The notes beneath the pieces are model-generated. The model had not been told where the DNA came from and made no database searches. It saw only the letters and a program-made list of their open reading frames with translations. A stretch of 64,000 bases of DNA, taken from Littorina saxatilis (taxonomy: Eukaryota; Mollusca; Gastropoda; Littorinimorpha; Littorinidae). A program made the translations under genes and the position numbers. Numbering within the stretch: the first letter of the stretch is position 1; the number at the start of each line of letters is the position of its first letter. The stretch is from NCBI RefSeq assembly GCF_037325665.1, contig NC_090247.1, positions 20,204,292 through 20,268,291 on the forward strand, read 5' to 3'. This document shows positions 53,859 to 63,964 of this stretch, piece after piece.

Positions 53859-54310
53859 AGAGATGTTTAAAAACAGCAACACGGCAGAAAGAAGTGTTTG
53901 GTTTGGCGGCATTTCTGGATGTGACCAAGTTTAAAGAGATGTTTAAAAACAGCAACACGGCAGAAAGAAATGTTTGGTTTGGAGGCATTTCTGGATGTGA
54001 CCAAGGTTAAAGAGATGTTTAACAACAGCAACACGACAGAAAGAAATGTTTGGTCTGGAGGCATTTCTGGATGTGACCAAGGTCAAAGAGATGTTTAAAA
54101 ACAGCAACACGGCAGAAAGAAATGTTTGGTCTGGAGGCATTTCTGGATGTGACCAAGGTCAAAGAGATGTTTAACAACAGCAACACGACAGAAAGAAATG
54201 TTTGGTCTGGAGGCATTTCTGGATGTGACCAAGGTCAAAGAGATGTTTAACAACAGCAACACGGCAGAAAGAAGTGTTTGGTTTGGCGGCATTTCTGGAT
54301 GTGACCAAGT
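53859..54310. repeat. 76 bp satellite, second block, six copies
   Basis: Same unit as 52549-52850 with more variation: ACAACAGCAACACGACAG in some copies, GTTTGGCGGCATTTC in the first and last. The first and last units share variants, a pattern expected from unequal exchange. Confidence 0.95.
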
Positions 54311-54702
54311 GCAAACTAAACTCGAAGCAAGTTTAAGGGCAAAGATAACCAAAAAGAAGTTGTCGGGTTTTTAAAAAGTAACACCAAAAAATAAACACCA
54401 ACATTTCTCAAACTCAAAATCAACACCCTTCAAGGGTGCAATTTGGTGCAATCTGGGGCTATCTGAGCCTTAAAATTGGATTCAAACATGGCCCCAAAAT
54501 ACATACAAAATGAAGCAATCTGGTGCTCATTTGAAAGCAAATCTACTTCTTTTTCAGGCATTAAAAAGGGATTACAACAAGCTGGTATTGTCATGAAATA
54601 TATATATATAGATATATATATAATTTTATATCACTGTCAGACTACTAGGGGAGGGGGGGTCCAGGGGCATGCTGCCCCGGGAAAAAAATGTCAGTGGGTG
54701 CA

Positions 54703-54782
<80 letters not shown>

Positions 54783-54846
54783 TCAACAATCTACGACACG
54801 ACTGCCAACTAGTCTCGGCCCGCTCAAAAAACAATGACCGAGACTT
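54311..54846. other. No gene; GA microsatellite
   Basis: A TATATATAGA run near 54599 and a pure (GA)n tract at 54705-54780. No exon is supported. Confidence 0.6.
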
Positions 54847-54992
54847 TCAGGCCTGACCATACTTAATGTTTTTTCCGCAACACACGCACTTCACCACGCC
54901 TTCCTCGTCCAATTTTCGGATAACGTCCCCAATTCGAACATCATCGATGTGTTTGTCCATCCAATCCCATCGGAATTTGTTATTGGAGCAGG
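54847..54992 (-). pseudogene. Zinc-ribbon-like fragment, probably transposase-derived
   Basis: The minus strand encodes NNKFRWDWMDKHIDDVRIGD and VVKCVCCGKNIKYG, a W-x-W...C-x2-C pattern like the N-terminal zinc-binding segment of hAT-type and related animal transposase proteins. The second half of such a finger is missing and the frame ends at a stop soon after. It lies in GC-rich repeat sequence. The family is uncertain. Confidence 0.4.
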
Positions 54993-55527
54993 TCCGGACT
55001 ACCGGGGGGGTTATGGGGGTTGCGCAACCCCCCCCCCCCCCCACCCCTAGCCTAAACATGTACCTCACTTATTTAAAACATTTTTTATTATTGTTTATTT
55101 TATGCCGTTTCGTGCAAGGAGCGTCCATTTTCCTATCTCAGAATATGACCTACCCATCAGCTTCAGGGGGCAAAGCCCCCTGACCCCCACAAGGGGCTCT
55201 GCCCCTTGACCCCGCCAGGGGGAACACCCCCCTCGAACACCGCTGGCAACCCCCTCTCTCCTCTTAGCCTAGTCCGGCCCTGTGGAGCATGAATCGGGAA
55301 GTCGAACCTTGTCACGTTGGAGAACTTTCGCGCTCGCCATTTTGTTTGAGAAGGATGAGACTGTTCGTCTTTAAACAGAAACCGTACCGTAAAAAAACCG
55401 GAATCGCACAAATAAATCGGATGGCCCATTGAAACTAATCGGAAAAGTCGGAAAAAACGGAGAATTTTCATCCCTGTGACTGCTTGCTGGGGTGAGTTTC
55501 AATTTTTGTTTAAATGAATTAATAGCT
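54993..55527. other. GC-rich repeat with poly-C tract; no gene
   Basis: TCCGGACTACCGGG near 54993 and TAGCCTAGTCCGGCC near 55268 look like inverted ends of a repeat that contains a C15-type run (about 55028-55042) and the AGCCCCCTGAC...GGGGCTCTGCC duplicates near 55175-55210. A similar GGGGGTCCAGGGGCATGCTG piece lies at 54650. Transposon origin is likely but the family is not recognised. Confidence 0.45.
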
Positions 55528-56130
55528 CTTCTTCTTCTTCTTCTTCTTCTTCTTCTTCTTCTTCTTCTTCTTCTCCTTTGTTCATGGGCTTAGACTCCCA
55601 CGTTCACTCATGTTTTTAGCACGAGTGGATGTTTACGTGTATGACCGTTTTTACCCCGCCATTCAGGCAGCATACGTCGGTTTCGGGGGAGGCATGCTAG
55701 GTATTTTCGTGTTTTTAGGACCCACCGAACTCTGACATGGATTACAGGATCTTTTCCGTGCGCACTTGGTCTTGTGCTTGCGAAGGGGGTTAAGTCACTA
55801 GCAGGTCTGCACATAAGTTGACCTGGGAGATCGGAAAAATCTCCACTCTTAACCCGCCAGGCGGCAGCGACCGGGTTTCGAACTCACGACCTTCCGATTA
55901 GGCCCAAAAAAAAATTGTCTGTTTAGGGTAACCCGACCGACCCTATCGATTTGGCGCCGACCCAAAAACTTTTTTTTGATTTCAAAAAAAAAAAAAAAAA
56001 AAAAGAGGTAAAAATGCTAAAAAGAGACATTTGGCGTTTCTTTCTCTCCCTTTCTCTCTGTTTTATTTATACGTTAGTTTTGAAACATGTATTCATCAAA
56101 TATAAGAAGTGAATGTTCAGCCAACATAGC

Positions 56131-56182
<52 letters not shown>

Positions 56183-56292
56183 CCTACCTACCTACCGACC
56201 CTACTTTTTTTGGTCATGTTACCCTAAACAGACAATTTTTTTTTTTTGGCCTTAGCAGGCCGACGTCTTACCACCACGCCACTGCGCCCGTC
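55528..56292 (-). mobile_element. tRNA-derived SINE, second family, interrupted by a MITE
   Basis: On the minus strand the head reads GACGGGCGCAGTGGCGTGGT (A box) and, past the insertion at 55901-56251, GGTCGTGAGTTCGAAACCCG (B box). The body contains GGTTAAGAGTGGAGATTTTT, CTTATGTGCAGACCTGCTAG, CAAGACCAAGTGCGCACGGA and TGGCGGGGTAAAAACGGTCA, and the tail is (GAA)n, seen as CTT repeats at 55528-55574. I remember this family as common in gastropods. Near full length once the MITE is discounted. Confidence 0.85.
55901..56251. mobile_element. 351 bp MITE inside the SINE head, TTA duplication
   Basis: GGCC(A)n TTGTCTGTTTAGGGTAAC at the left is inverted as GTTACCCTAAACAGACAA(T)n GGCC at the right. 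TTA occurs at 55898-55900 and 56252-56254, a 3 bp duplication typical of PIF/Harbinger-type elements. The interior has poly-A and CA tracts. Removing it restores the tRNA-like head of the SINE. Confidence 0.85.
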
Positions 56293-56396
56293 GTTTAATA
56301 GTTAATCAATCAACAAAAACACAAATGTGCGCAGAGAGCACCTGACCAGATCTGAGACGAGGTTGGCTATGAGGTTTGTATTCTGTGTGATTGCAG

Positions 56397-56522
56397 CGTG
56401 GCTGGAGAAGCCGTGTGCGGCGCCAGAAGACTGCAAGGTGAAGATGTCGGAATGCTTCAAAGGACGATGTCTGTGCACACCTGGATTTTACTATTCCATC
56501 CGTAGCAACACCTGTGTCACAC
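56397..56522 (+). CDS. Host secreted EB-PAN protein, exon 2 (EB/EGF-like module)
   Basis: The acceptor GTGTGATTGCAG precedes 56397 and the strong donor CACAC|GTACGT follows 56522. The exon is 126 nt with phase 1 at both ends, the classic symmetric phase of extracellular modules. It encodes WLEKPCAAPEDCKVKMSECF then KGRCLCTPGFYYSIRSNTCV. The spacing PC...DC...EC..GRCLC-x-PGF...NTC matches EB or EGF-like modules, which form small disulfide-bonded extracellular folds. With CRRN from exon 1 it supplies an additional first cysteine. Confidence 0.75.
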
Positions 56523-56540
56523 GTACGTTTTTCATTTGAT

Positions 56541-56845
56541 TTACTCTATGATCCCAATGCTGGGGCATTCGGGTCGCTTCCTCCCAGTGGAAAGCTAGCA
56601 GCAACAAGACTCGCACTACCCAAGTGTGTGTGTGTGTGTGTGTTTAGGTGTAATCATTCGACAGCATTTATGGCAGAATTACTGAGGTCTTTTGCGTGCC
56701 ACTGTGGTGACACGGGGGGTGGGACATGGATATCGTCTCTGAGTCTGCACATAAAGTTGACCCTTCTCCGTCCATGCCTGGATTCGAACCCGTGACCTCA
56801 GGATCAAATGTCCAGTGCTCTACCAACTGAGCTAACCCCCCTCCC
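56541..56845 (-). mobile_element. tRNA-derived SINE, third family
   Basis: On the minus strand: head GGTTAGCTCAGTTGGTAGAG (A box) and GGTCACGGGTTCGAATCCAG (B box), then TATGTGCAGACTCAGAGACG, GTGTCACCACAGTGGCACGC, AAAAGACCTCAGTAATTCTG, a CA tract and AGCTTTCCACTGGGAGGAAG with GCGACCCGAATGCCCCAGCA near its end. It starts only about 20 bp after exon 2 of the host gene, on the opposite strand. A 3' fragment of the same family lies at 51156-51248. Confidence 0.85.
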
Positions 56846-57282
56846 TCCCACGCCACCCCTTGATGAATACGCTGCGTATTCCATGGGTACCGGAGCGTAA
56901 TCAATGGGTACAGAGCCTCGTTTTCGTGTCACATGTCACCTGACGTTGGGCACATTTAAACCTTAGACGATAGATGAAGTTAGGAAATAATTCTTGTTTT
57001 TTTGTGGTCTGTGGAAGGGTTGTATTCCTTCAAGGCGTGGTTATCTATCCAAACTCTGCCAAAAAAATGAAACGGTCAAAAACGGGAGGTTTTTGCGACA
57101 ATGTTGAGGGGTACCTTGACAAAAAGCGCTCTCTTTTAGCAAGAACACGGTAGCTTGCTTCGAAACTTTCAGGAGCGCATGCCTACATACGAGATGTACT
57201 TCGGTCAAAAGTTTGCATACTTTTTTTTTAATTGGTACCTGACGTTTTTGTCAGGTCGATTGATTGCTTGACCAAATTTTCA
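56846..57282. other. Intron 2: spacer and a fold-back family fragment
   Basis: At about 57058-57215, GGTCAAAAACGGGAGG...CTTGACAAAAAGCGCTCTC and GAAACTTTCAGGAGCG match the 59385-59530 part of the fold-back family. The remainder shows nothing recognisable. Confidence 0.6.
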
Positions 57283-57515
57283 ATCAATTTGATCTCAAAT
57301 GAGGGTGTGACAGTGCCGCCTCAACTTTCACAAAAAGCCGGATATGACGTCATCAAAGATATTTATCACAAACATGAAAAACCTTCTGCGGATACCATTC
57401 TCAGGAACTCTCCTGTAAAGTTTCATGAAGGTTGGTCCAGTAGTTTTCTCTGTATCGCTCTACACTGGCACACACACACAGATACAAAGCAACACATACA
57501 CCACGACCCTCCCGC
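57283..57515 (+). repeat. Diverged fragment of the CATTTAGTCAAG repeat, inverted
   Basis: GAGGGTGTGACAGTGCCGCC, AGCCGGATATGACGTCATCA and GGTTGGTCCAGTAGTTTTCT are the complement of the body of copies A, D and G. It lacks both ends and is more diverged than the full copies, so it is older. Confidence 0.8.
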
Positions 57516-57525
57516 CCTGATAGAA

Positions 57526-57649
57526 AGCTGTTTGGCTAATAACCATTACACGTGTAATAAATAATTCATACACGTGTAATAAATAATGTATACACGTGTA
57601 TTTATTTCTTACACGTGTATAAATCATTTACTGCACGTGTAATTTATCT
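57526..57649. repeat. Partial ACACGTGTAA element, cut by a CATTTAGTCAAG copy
   Basis: GCTGTTTGGCTAATAACCAT matches the terminus of the large fold-back at 58497-61541, followed by five ACACGTGTA palindromes. It stops where the full-length repeat at 57650 begins. Confidence 0.75.
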
Positions 57650-58488
57650 TTATATTTAGTCAAGTTTTGACTAAATATCTTAACGTAGAGGGGGGAATCG
57701 AGACGAGGGTCGTGGTGTATGTGTGTGTGTGTGTGTGTGTGTCTGTGTGTGTGTGTAGAGCGATTCAGACTAAACTACTGGACCGATCTTTATGAAATTT
57801 GACATGAGAGTTCCTGGGTATGAAATCCCCAAACGTTTTTTTCATTTTTTTGATAAATGTCTTTGATGACGTCATATCCGGCTTTTCGTGAAAGTTGAGG
57901 CGGCACTGTCACGCCCTCATTTTTCAACCAAATTGGTTGAAATTTTGGTCAAGTAATCTTCGACGAAGCCCGGGGTTCGGTATTGCATTTCAGCTTGGTG
58001 GCTTAAAAATTAATTAATGACTTTGGTCATTAAAAATCGGAAAATTGTAAAAAAAAATAAAAATTTATAAAACGATCCAAATTTACGTTTATCTTATTCT
58101 CCATCATTTGCTGATTCCAAAAACATATAAATATGTTATATTCGGATTAAAAACAAGCTCTGAAAATTAAATATATAAAAATTATTATCAAAATTAAATT
58201 GTCCAAATCAATTTAAAAACACTTTCATCTTATTCCTTGTCGGTTCCTGATTCCAAAAACATATAGATATGATATGTTTGGATTAAAAACACGCTCAGAA
58301 AGTTAAAACAAAGAGAGGTACAGAAAAGCGTGCTATCCTTCTTAGCGCAACTACTACCCCGCTCTTCTTGTCAATTTCACTGCCTTTGCCGTGAGCGGTG
58401 GACTGACGATGCTACGAGTATACGGTCTTGCTGAAAAATGGCAGCTACTTGACTAAATATTGTATTTTCGCCTTACGCGACTTGTTTT
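57650..58488 (-). mobile_element. CATTTAGTCAAG dispersed repeat, full-length copy G
   Basis: Same plan as copies A and D and very close to copy D. It begins TATATTTAGTCAAGTTTTGA and ends CCTTACGCGACTTG. It lies between two partial ACACGTGTAA elements. Confidence 0.9.
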
Positions 58489-58519
58489 TCTTATGCTATG
58501 GAAAAGCCGTTTGGCTCAT

Positions 58520-58945
58520 AACCATTACACGTGCAATAAATAATTCATACACGTGTATTTCATCATTTCTTACACGTGCATGAAATAATTATTTCTTACA
58601 CGTGTATTTAATCATTTCTTACTCGTGTATTAATCATTTATTACACGCGCATTAATCATTTATTACACGTGTATTAATCATTTATTACACGTGCTTTAAT
58701 CATTTATTACACGCGTATTTAATCCTTTAGTACACGTGTATTTAATCATTTCTTACACGTGCATGAAATATTTATTACACGTGTATTTAATCATTTTTTA
58801 CACGTGCATGAAATATTTATTACACGTGTATTTAATCATTTGTTACACGTGTATGAATTATTTATTACACGTGTATTTATCATTTATTACACGTGTATTC
58901 ATTATTTATTACACGTGTAAGAATCATTTCTTACAAGCGTTTAAA
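58520..58945. repeat. Left ACACGTGT array, about 20 units
   Basis: Units of about 20-23 bp, TTACACGTGTATTTAATCAT with ATGAAATATTTA variants. ACGCGCATT and ACGTGCTTT variants show decay. Frames such as YLIICYTCMN come from the repeats. Confidence 0.9.
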
Positions 58946-59011
58946 ATGCAAGAGTCACGAGGTTAAGCGACTTAAAAACTCGGACTGGGAATCCACATGA
59001 AAAACACTAAA

Positions 59012-60954
59012 GTTGGCCAAAAAATTATTGCAACAAATTTCAAACCCAAATTAAAGCATTAATTCCTGTGTCATATAATTAAAACTGTATATGCCAGTTA
59101 AGGCCGTTTACTTAACCTTCAGGATCACCTTTTGGATTAAATATTTCTTGCACAGGGATCACGTGACCATCGCTCAAGTAAGGGTACCGTCAAAATCGAC
59201 CAGACAAAAACGGAAGAGCCGAATGAAAAATCGACAAAAAATCACAATAGGCAAAACTTTGCAACTTTGACATACGAGAAGAAATTCAAACCAATTATCT
59301 ACCCTGAACAGATTGTTTTGATTTGCTACCTTGCGTATTTCGCGTGATATGCTATTCCTACTGATGCAGGTGTCGATCGCAAGAGCGGTCAAAAACGGAA
59401 CGTTTTACGTCAGTTTTTATGGGTATCTTGTCAAAAAGCGCTACATTTTAGCAATGACTTGGTGGATTGCTTTGAAACTTTCAGAATATTTTACCAACAT
59501 ACTAGAGATACTTCGTGCGAAAGTTTGGATCGTTACGGTTATTTATCCAGATGTGACGCAATGTTTCGAAAACTGTTGTTAAACTTGTCATAGGATTGTT
59601 CACTTGTGTCCAAAAAATTCATGACTTTGCATATCTACAGATAAATGATTGATACAGATTCTCTCCAAGTTTCATGTGCGTGTAGCCGCTGGCGTTAATT
59701 TACTAGTCATGCAAACACATGAGGAAAAAATGGAACGTTCACGCTGTTTCGCCCACAAGCCCGTCCTTAATTGAGCCCGTAGTCGACTACACGAAGCTTC
59801 GCGAAGTCTTTATACCAAAAACCCGCAGCTACGGCGTGATACTTTGACCCCAACATCGCTTCTCAAGTTTTGACATGCGAAGCTTCGCCGTAGCTCGCAA
59901 CGAAGTTGGTTTTTTTGTAAGAAGAGTGCTTTTCGATTCAAGATGGACGACGAAATCAGACTCAATACCATAGTGAAGAATGCATTTATCGACTTTGGTT
60001 GACCCAAAGTACAAGAACTAACCTCCTACCTGTATTATTTCATACTGCGATGCATTGACATGTCGAATGAAACTCAAAATCCCAGCGCTCACGCCAACTG
60101 GTCCCGGCCGTGCTCAGTCAACGAAATAGAACACATACAATTAACTCATATGTTACGTCATCATCAAGTACGTAAAGTACAATTTGTGACGTAAAGTACT
60201 CAGAAAGAAGCACACCACGCGCTGGTCGAGACTACGCGCATTTGAGACGCCAAGACATGAAAAGATAACTCTCTTTTCCGCCATAGTGCCTTCTCTTGGA
60301 CTGCGACGAAGTCTAGTTCCGGTAGCTTCGCGAAGTGAGCTACGCGTAGTCGACTTCGTCCAATTAAGGACCGGCTTAACAGCTGTTATTGCTGCGTGCC
60401 TCTTAAAACATGGTACGGTCACGCTTGGCTGGGCATCGCTGTGGTACCAGAATCATCGCTTAAATATGTACCGTGTTTAAAGGCCCAGCAAATTTGCGTC
60501 AGTGCTTACACGCACATAAAACTTTAGCAGTGTGTGTATCAATCATATTTCTAAAGACATGCAAAGTCATGAATGTTTTGGACCCAAGGGAACAGTCCTA
60601 TGACAAGATTAAAAACTTCTTTCGAAAAATTGCATAACATTTTAACAAACACCTGTAACAATCCATAATTTCGCTCGAAGTATTTCGAGTATGTTGGTAA
60701 AATAATTTTTATTCTGAAAGTTTCAAAGCAATCCACCAAGTCATTGCTAAAGTGCAGACTTTTTTGTCATGATACCCCTAAAAAATGACGCAAAAAGTCC
60801 CGTTTTTGACCGCTCTTGCGAACGACACCTGATGGTGATCCTGAAGGTCAAGTGAACGGCCTTCTCTGGCATTAAAAGTTTTAATGAAATGACACAGGGA
60901 TTAATGCTTTAATTTGGGTTTGAAATTTGTTGCAATAATTTTTTGGCCAAGTTT
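59012..60954. mobile_element. Middle fold-back element with arms of several hundred bp
   Basis: AAAGTTGGCCAAAAAATTAT at 59012 is inverted at 60954, and the pairing continues through GGATCACC, GATCGCAAGAGCGGTCAAAA, the CTTTGAAACTTTCAGAAT region and CATGACTTTGCAT to about 59697 and 60500. The right arm lacks about 230 bp present in the left arm (after GGATCACC) and in the single arm at 51251. Non-coding. It is placed inside the ACACGTGT element. Confidence 0.8.
59757..60377. mobile_element. Innermost 620 bp inverted-repeat element
   Basis: AAGCCCGTCCTTAATTG at 59757 is inverted as CAATTAAGGACCGGCTT at 60361-60377. Subterminal GTAGTCGACTAC, CGAAGCTTCG and TTCGCGAAG palindromes occur on both sides. 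It replaces the loop of the middle fold-back. No ORF; TSD unclear. Confidence 0.75.
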
Positions 60955-61162
60955 ATATGCGTCTTCATCGCAAACTTCTTCTGGCTCATTACCAGACTGC
61001 AACAAATTGATGCAATGGTTCACCTTTTGGCGGGTCTGGTCCAAAAAAATCCCCTCTAGCGGCGTCGCCATTTTAAGAGATCAATCGCGCGCGAACCGGA
61101 AGTAGTATAGACGAGAGTTGTAGCTTTGCAAGTCGTGTATTTTCCGATTCAAGTTTTGATTT

Positions 61163-61508
61163 ATTACATGTGTAATTAATCATTTCTTACACGTGTATTT
61201 AATCATTTACTACACGTGTATTTAATCATTTCTTACACGTGCATGAAATATTTATTACACGTGTATTTAATCATTTCTTACACGTGCATGAAATATTTAT
61301 TACACGTGTATTTAATCATTTCTTACACGTGTATTAATTATTTATTACACGTGTATTAATCATTTATTACCCGTGCATTAATCTTTTATTACACGTGTAT
61401 TAATAATTTATTACACGTGTATTAATCATTTATTACACGTATATTAATTATTTATTACGCGTGTATTAATCATGTATTACACGCGTATTAATCATTTTTT
61501 ACGCGTGT
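61163..61508. repeat. Right ACACGTGT array, about 16 units
   Basis: Same units as the left array, ending in ACGCGTGTAATGGTTATGAG. It begins with ATTACATGTGTAATTAATCA. Confidence 0.9.
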
Positions 61509-61541
61509 AATGGTTATGAGCCAAACGGCTTTCCATGATAT

Positions 61542-62206
61542 GGCCTTTCGTGGTCGGCTGGGCGTTAAGCAAACAAACAAACAAACAAAAACCTCGACCC
61601 TCGTCTCGATTCCCGGTCTATGTTTAAACATTTAGTCCAAAACTTGATTAAATGTAAAAAAAAGATTGGTTGATACAGAAAGCGAGCACATCCTAGCGTT
61701 CCTCGCGGCGAGAATTCCCCAAGATACACTACTTCCTCGCCCCATTCGTTTCCATCGACGGATCCTGTATAAGAAACTAGATGATTACCCGCTTCGCCGG
61801 GAAGAAGTAGAGCCGAATATCCGGCTTCGCCGGGAAGAAGTAGAGGAATACCCGGCTTCACCGGGATGAAAGCGTTGTGGACAGTGACCTTCTAAAAATA
61901 GTAATGGGAATATCCGGCTTCGCCGGGATGAAAGCGTTGTGGACAGTGACCTTCTAAAAATAGTAACGGGAATATGGATTGACGCCACACGAAGGAAGGG
62001 AGATAAACGCAAAACACTGGAGAAGATAAGGAAGAGTTACTTGGAATGGACCTGGGAAGATGAACAGAAAAACCAAAATCGGTTCAGCGCTGCGCGCTGA
62101 GAGTACGTGTTGAAAATTCTCATCGACCAGGTTGTGTCCGGGGTCTACCTGAATATGCCCACCAAATTTGAAGCAGATCCATCGAGAACTTTGGCCGTGC
62201 ATCGCG

Positions 62207-62207
<1 letters not shown>
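61542..62207. other. Repeat fragments, no gene
   Basis: At 61596-61660 lies the A-tailed end of a CATTTAGTCAAG repeat in inverted orientation. At about 61784-61975, CGCTTCGCCGGGAAGAAGTA occurs twice and a 66 bp unit with CTTCGCCGGGATGAAAGCGT...CTTCTAAAAATAGTAA occurs twice; CCGGCTTCGCCGG is palindromic. The block ending GAAGCAGATCCATCGAGAAC...CATCGCGAACACACAC is a retroposon-like 3' end leading into the microsatellites. Confidence 0.6.
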
Positions 62208-62270
<63 letters not shown>

Positions 62271-62300
62271 GACAGACAGACACAAGTCGTATATATATAT

Positions 62301-62333
<33 letters not shown>
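62208..62333. repeat. (CA)n-(GACA)n-(TA)n compound microsatellite
   Basis: CA to about 62264, then GACA, then TA to 62333. A further (CAA)n run lies at 62491-62546. Confidence 0.95.
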
Positions 62334-62336
<3 letters not shown>

Positions 62337-62546
62337 AGATGGGGGACTGTGCTGCTGGTCGAAGAACATTTGTCTTCGCTGCTTTTACACTCTTAAATGT
62401 CTGTTTTTGGAAAGAGTGCTGTTACAAAGTAGCACGTGTTTGGTGTTTTTTTGCATTTCGCCGCATTGACTGCCTTAGTACTTTGCTATAAACAACAACA
62501 ACGACGACAACAACAACAACAACAGCAACAACAACAACAACAACAA

Positions 62547-63037
62547 ATCATTACTCTGACAAGGGAAACAACCGCTGTGCATTGCTTTTTAATTTGCAGC
62601 AAGAGTATTGCCTCCCCTGGAGACCTTGTGCTCAGTTTTGGTCTTGACAGTCAAGTAGGCCCTATTACTTTTCATTGCTATTTAAACTGGATTCGTCCAG
62701 TAGTCAAGAGGCTAATTAGTTGGTGCATTGTACCGTAGATTGCGGATATCTGCTGCCCTGAGCCTGTTTAACGGTGGGTCTAATTTGAAAGTAGATTTAA
62801 GCTTTGATCTAACTTAGGTTTTAATTGAGATACGACGGCTCTGTTCTACCCGTCTTTTCTTACTGTGGCCGCTCGGCAATAACTAGTTTATTTCTGATCG
62901 GAGGGGGGTGTTTTTTTGAAAGTGTTAGTGACTAGACTCAGCATTTTAGTTTGACGCCGAATTTACCTCATGATCAAATTGAAAGTGAGTCATTCAAGCA
63001 TCTGCTGTATTGTATTTGTTTCCTTCTCTGTTTTCAG
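62547..63037. other. End of intron 2, unique sequence
   Basis: Nothing recognisable apart from the polypyrimidine tract and acceptor TTTCCTTCTCTGTTTTCAG that ends at 63037. Confidence 0.6.
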
Positions 63038-63351
63038 AGTGCTCGCCCTCAGACCTATCAGACAGCTACCTCACTTACCTGGATTCTTTCCTTCATTCTT
63101 CACTGGCCTACTATGAACAAGAATCAGAGCTCACTGCCGACAGCCTACAGAACTGTTCCGCTCTGTGTCTCAGCCAACAGCTATGTCACTCTTTCGGCTT
63201 CCTTACTGGCATAGGCCTGCACGCCTGCCTTCTGTTTGATGTCATAGCGGCTGATGTAATTCCGACCCGTTTCAGTCGCGTGTTCTCAGAGACTTTTTCA
63301 CACGTAGGTTTTCAGGCTACATCAACGTTTTATCAGCGGAAATGTGCGTAG
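63038..63351 (+). CDS. Host secreted EB-PAN protein, exon 3 (PAN/apple-like, C-terminus)
   Basis: The strong acceptor (TTCTCTGTTTTCAG) ends at 63037. In the phase required by exon 2 (C|AG gives Gln) it reads QCSPSDLSDSYLTYLDSFLH, then NCSALCLSQQLCHSFGF and HACLLFDV, ending YQRKCA and a TAG at 63349-63351. The C-x3-C-x5-C...C-LLFD spacing fits PAN/apple domains, which bind proteins or carbohydrates outside the cell. The total of exons 1-3 is 540 nt including the stop. A CAC|GTAGGT donor at 63302 could give an alternative end. The gene name is unknown. Confidence 0.7.
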
Positions 63352-63575
63352 AATGGTTACTGACTTGGTCATGCAGGCATTGTAGACACCATTGCCATCA
63401 CGAAGAAGGCTTTGGAATTGAGCGCTAAAGGGAGGTAAACCAACAGTCATATTACAGAAGGAACTTTGTAGCGGTTGAACTTTGAGTCGATTTTTGACGG
63501 AGAGGCTTAAATGAATGAAGAAAAACACAGTTTGGACCCTAACTCAGACCGAACTGGTCCACGGTGTGTCAACTG
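63352..63575. other. Probable 3' region of the host gene
   Basis: About 225 bp between the stop and the minisatellite. No AATAAA was seen here. Confidence 0.5.
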
Positions 63576-63964
63576 ATTTCCGTTCATCCACAGGATGTTT
63601 CCGTTCATACACAGGATGTTTCCGTTCATACACAGGATGTTTCCGTTCATCCACAGGATGTTTCCGTTCATCCACAGGATGTTTCCGTTCATCCACAGGA
63701 TGTTTCCGTTCATCCACAGGATGTTTCCGTTCATACACCGGATGTTTCCGTTCATCCACAGGATATTTCCGTTCATCCACAGGATGTTTCCGTTCATCCA
63801 CAGGATGTTTCCGTTCATCCACAGGATGTTTCCGTTCATCCACAGGATGTTTCCGTTCATACACCGGATGTTTCCGTTCATCCACAGGATGTTTCCGTTC
63901 ATCCACAGGATGTTTCCGTTCATCCACAGGATGTTTCCGTTCATCCACAGGATGTTTCCGTTCA
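63576..63964. repeat. 21 bp minisatellite, about 18 copies
   Basis: Unit GTTTCCGTTCATCCACAGGA plus T, with TAC for TCC and CCGG for CAGG variants shared by the same units. Because 21 is a multiple of three, the minus strand is open throughout (DERKHPV or NGNILWM repeats), but there is no evidence it is translated. Confidence 0.95.

Larger units (their letters stand above)
58497..61541. mobile_element. 3 kb fold-back element with ACACGTGT palindrome arrays as arms
   Basis: The ends ATGGAAAAGCCGTTTGGCTC...ATAACCATTACACG and CGTGTAATGGTTATGAGCCA...AACGGCTTTCCAT are inverted. Just inside each end is an array of TTACACGTGTATTAATCATT-type units (58520-58945 and 61163-61508), each centred on the 8 bp palindrome ACACGTGT. 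The core contains two further nested inverted-repeat elements. No ORF with a domain and no clear target duplication. The superfamily is unknown. Confidence 0.65.

Noticed and set aside
52559-54352. Set of overlapping 65-codon minus-strand frames
   Set aside because: They are the 76 bp satellite read in successive frames. The 76 bp period is not a multiple of three.
62492-62546. Polyglutamine-coding exon (Q-rich frame at 62436-62738)
   Set aside because: The Q run is a CAA microsatellite, the frame has no splice sites in phase with the host gene, and it lies within intron 2.
63576-63964. CRISPR array
   Set aside because: The units are contiguous 21 bp repeats without unique spacers, in an animal-like genome. 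The same reasoning excludes the 76 bp array and the ACACGTGT arrays.
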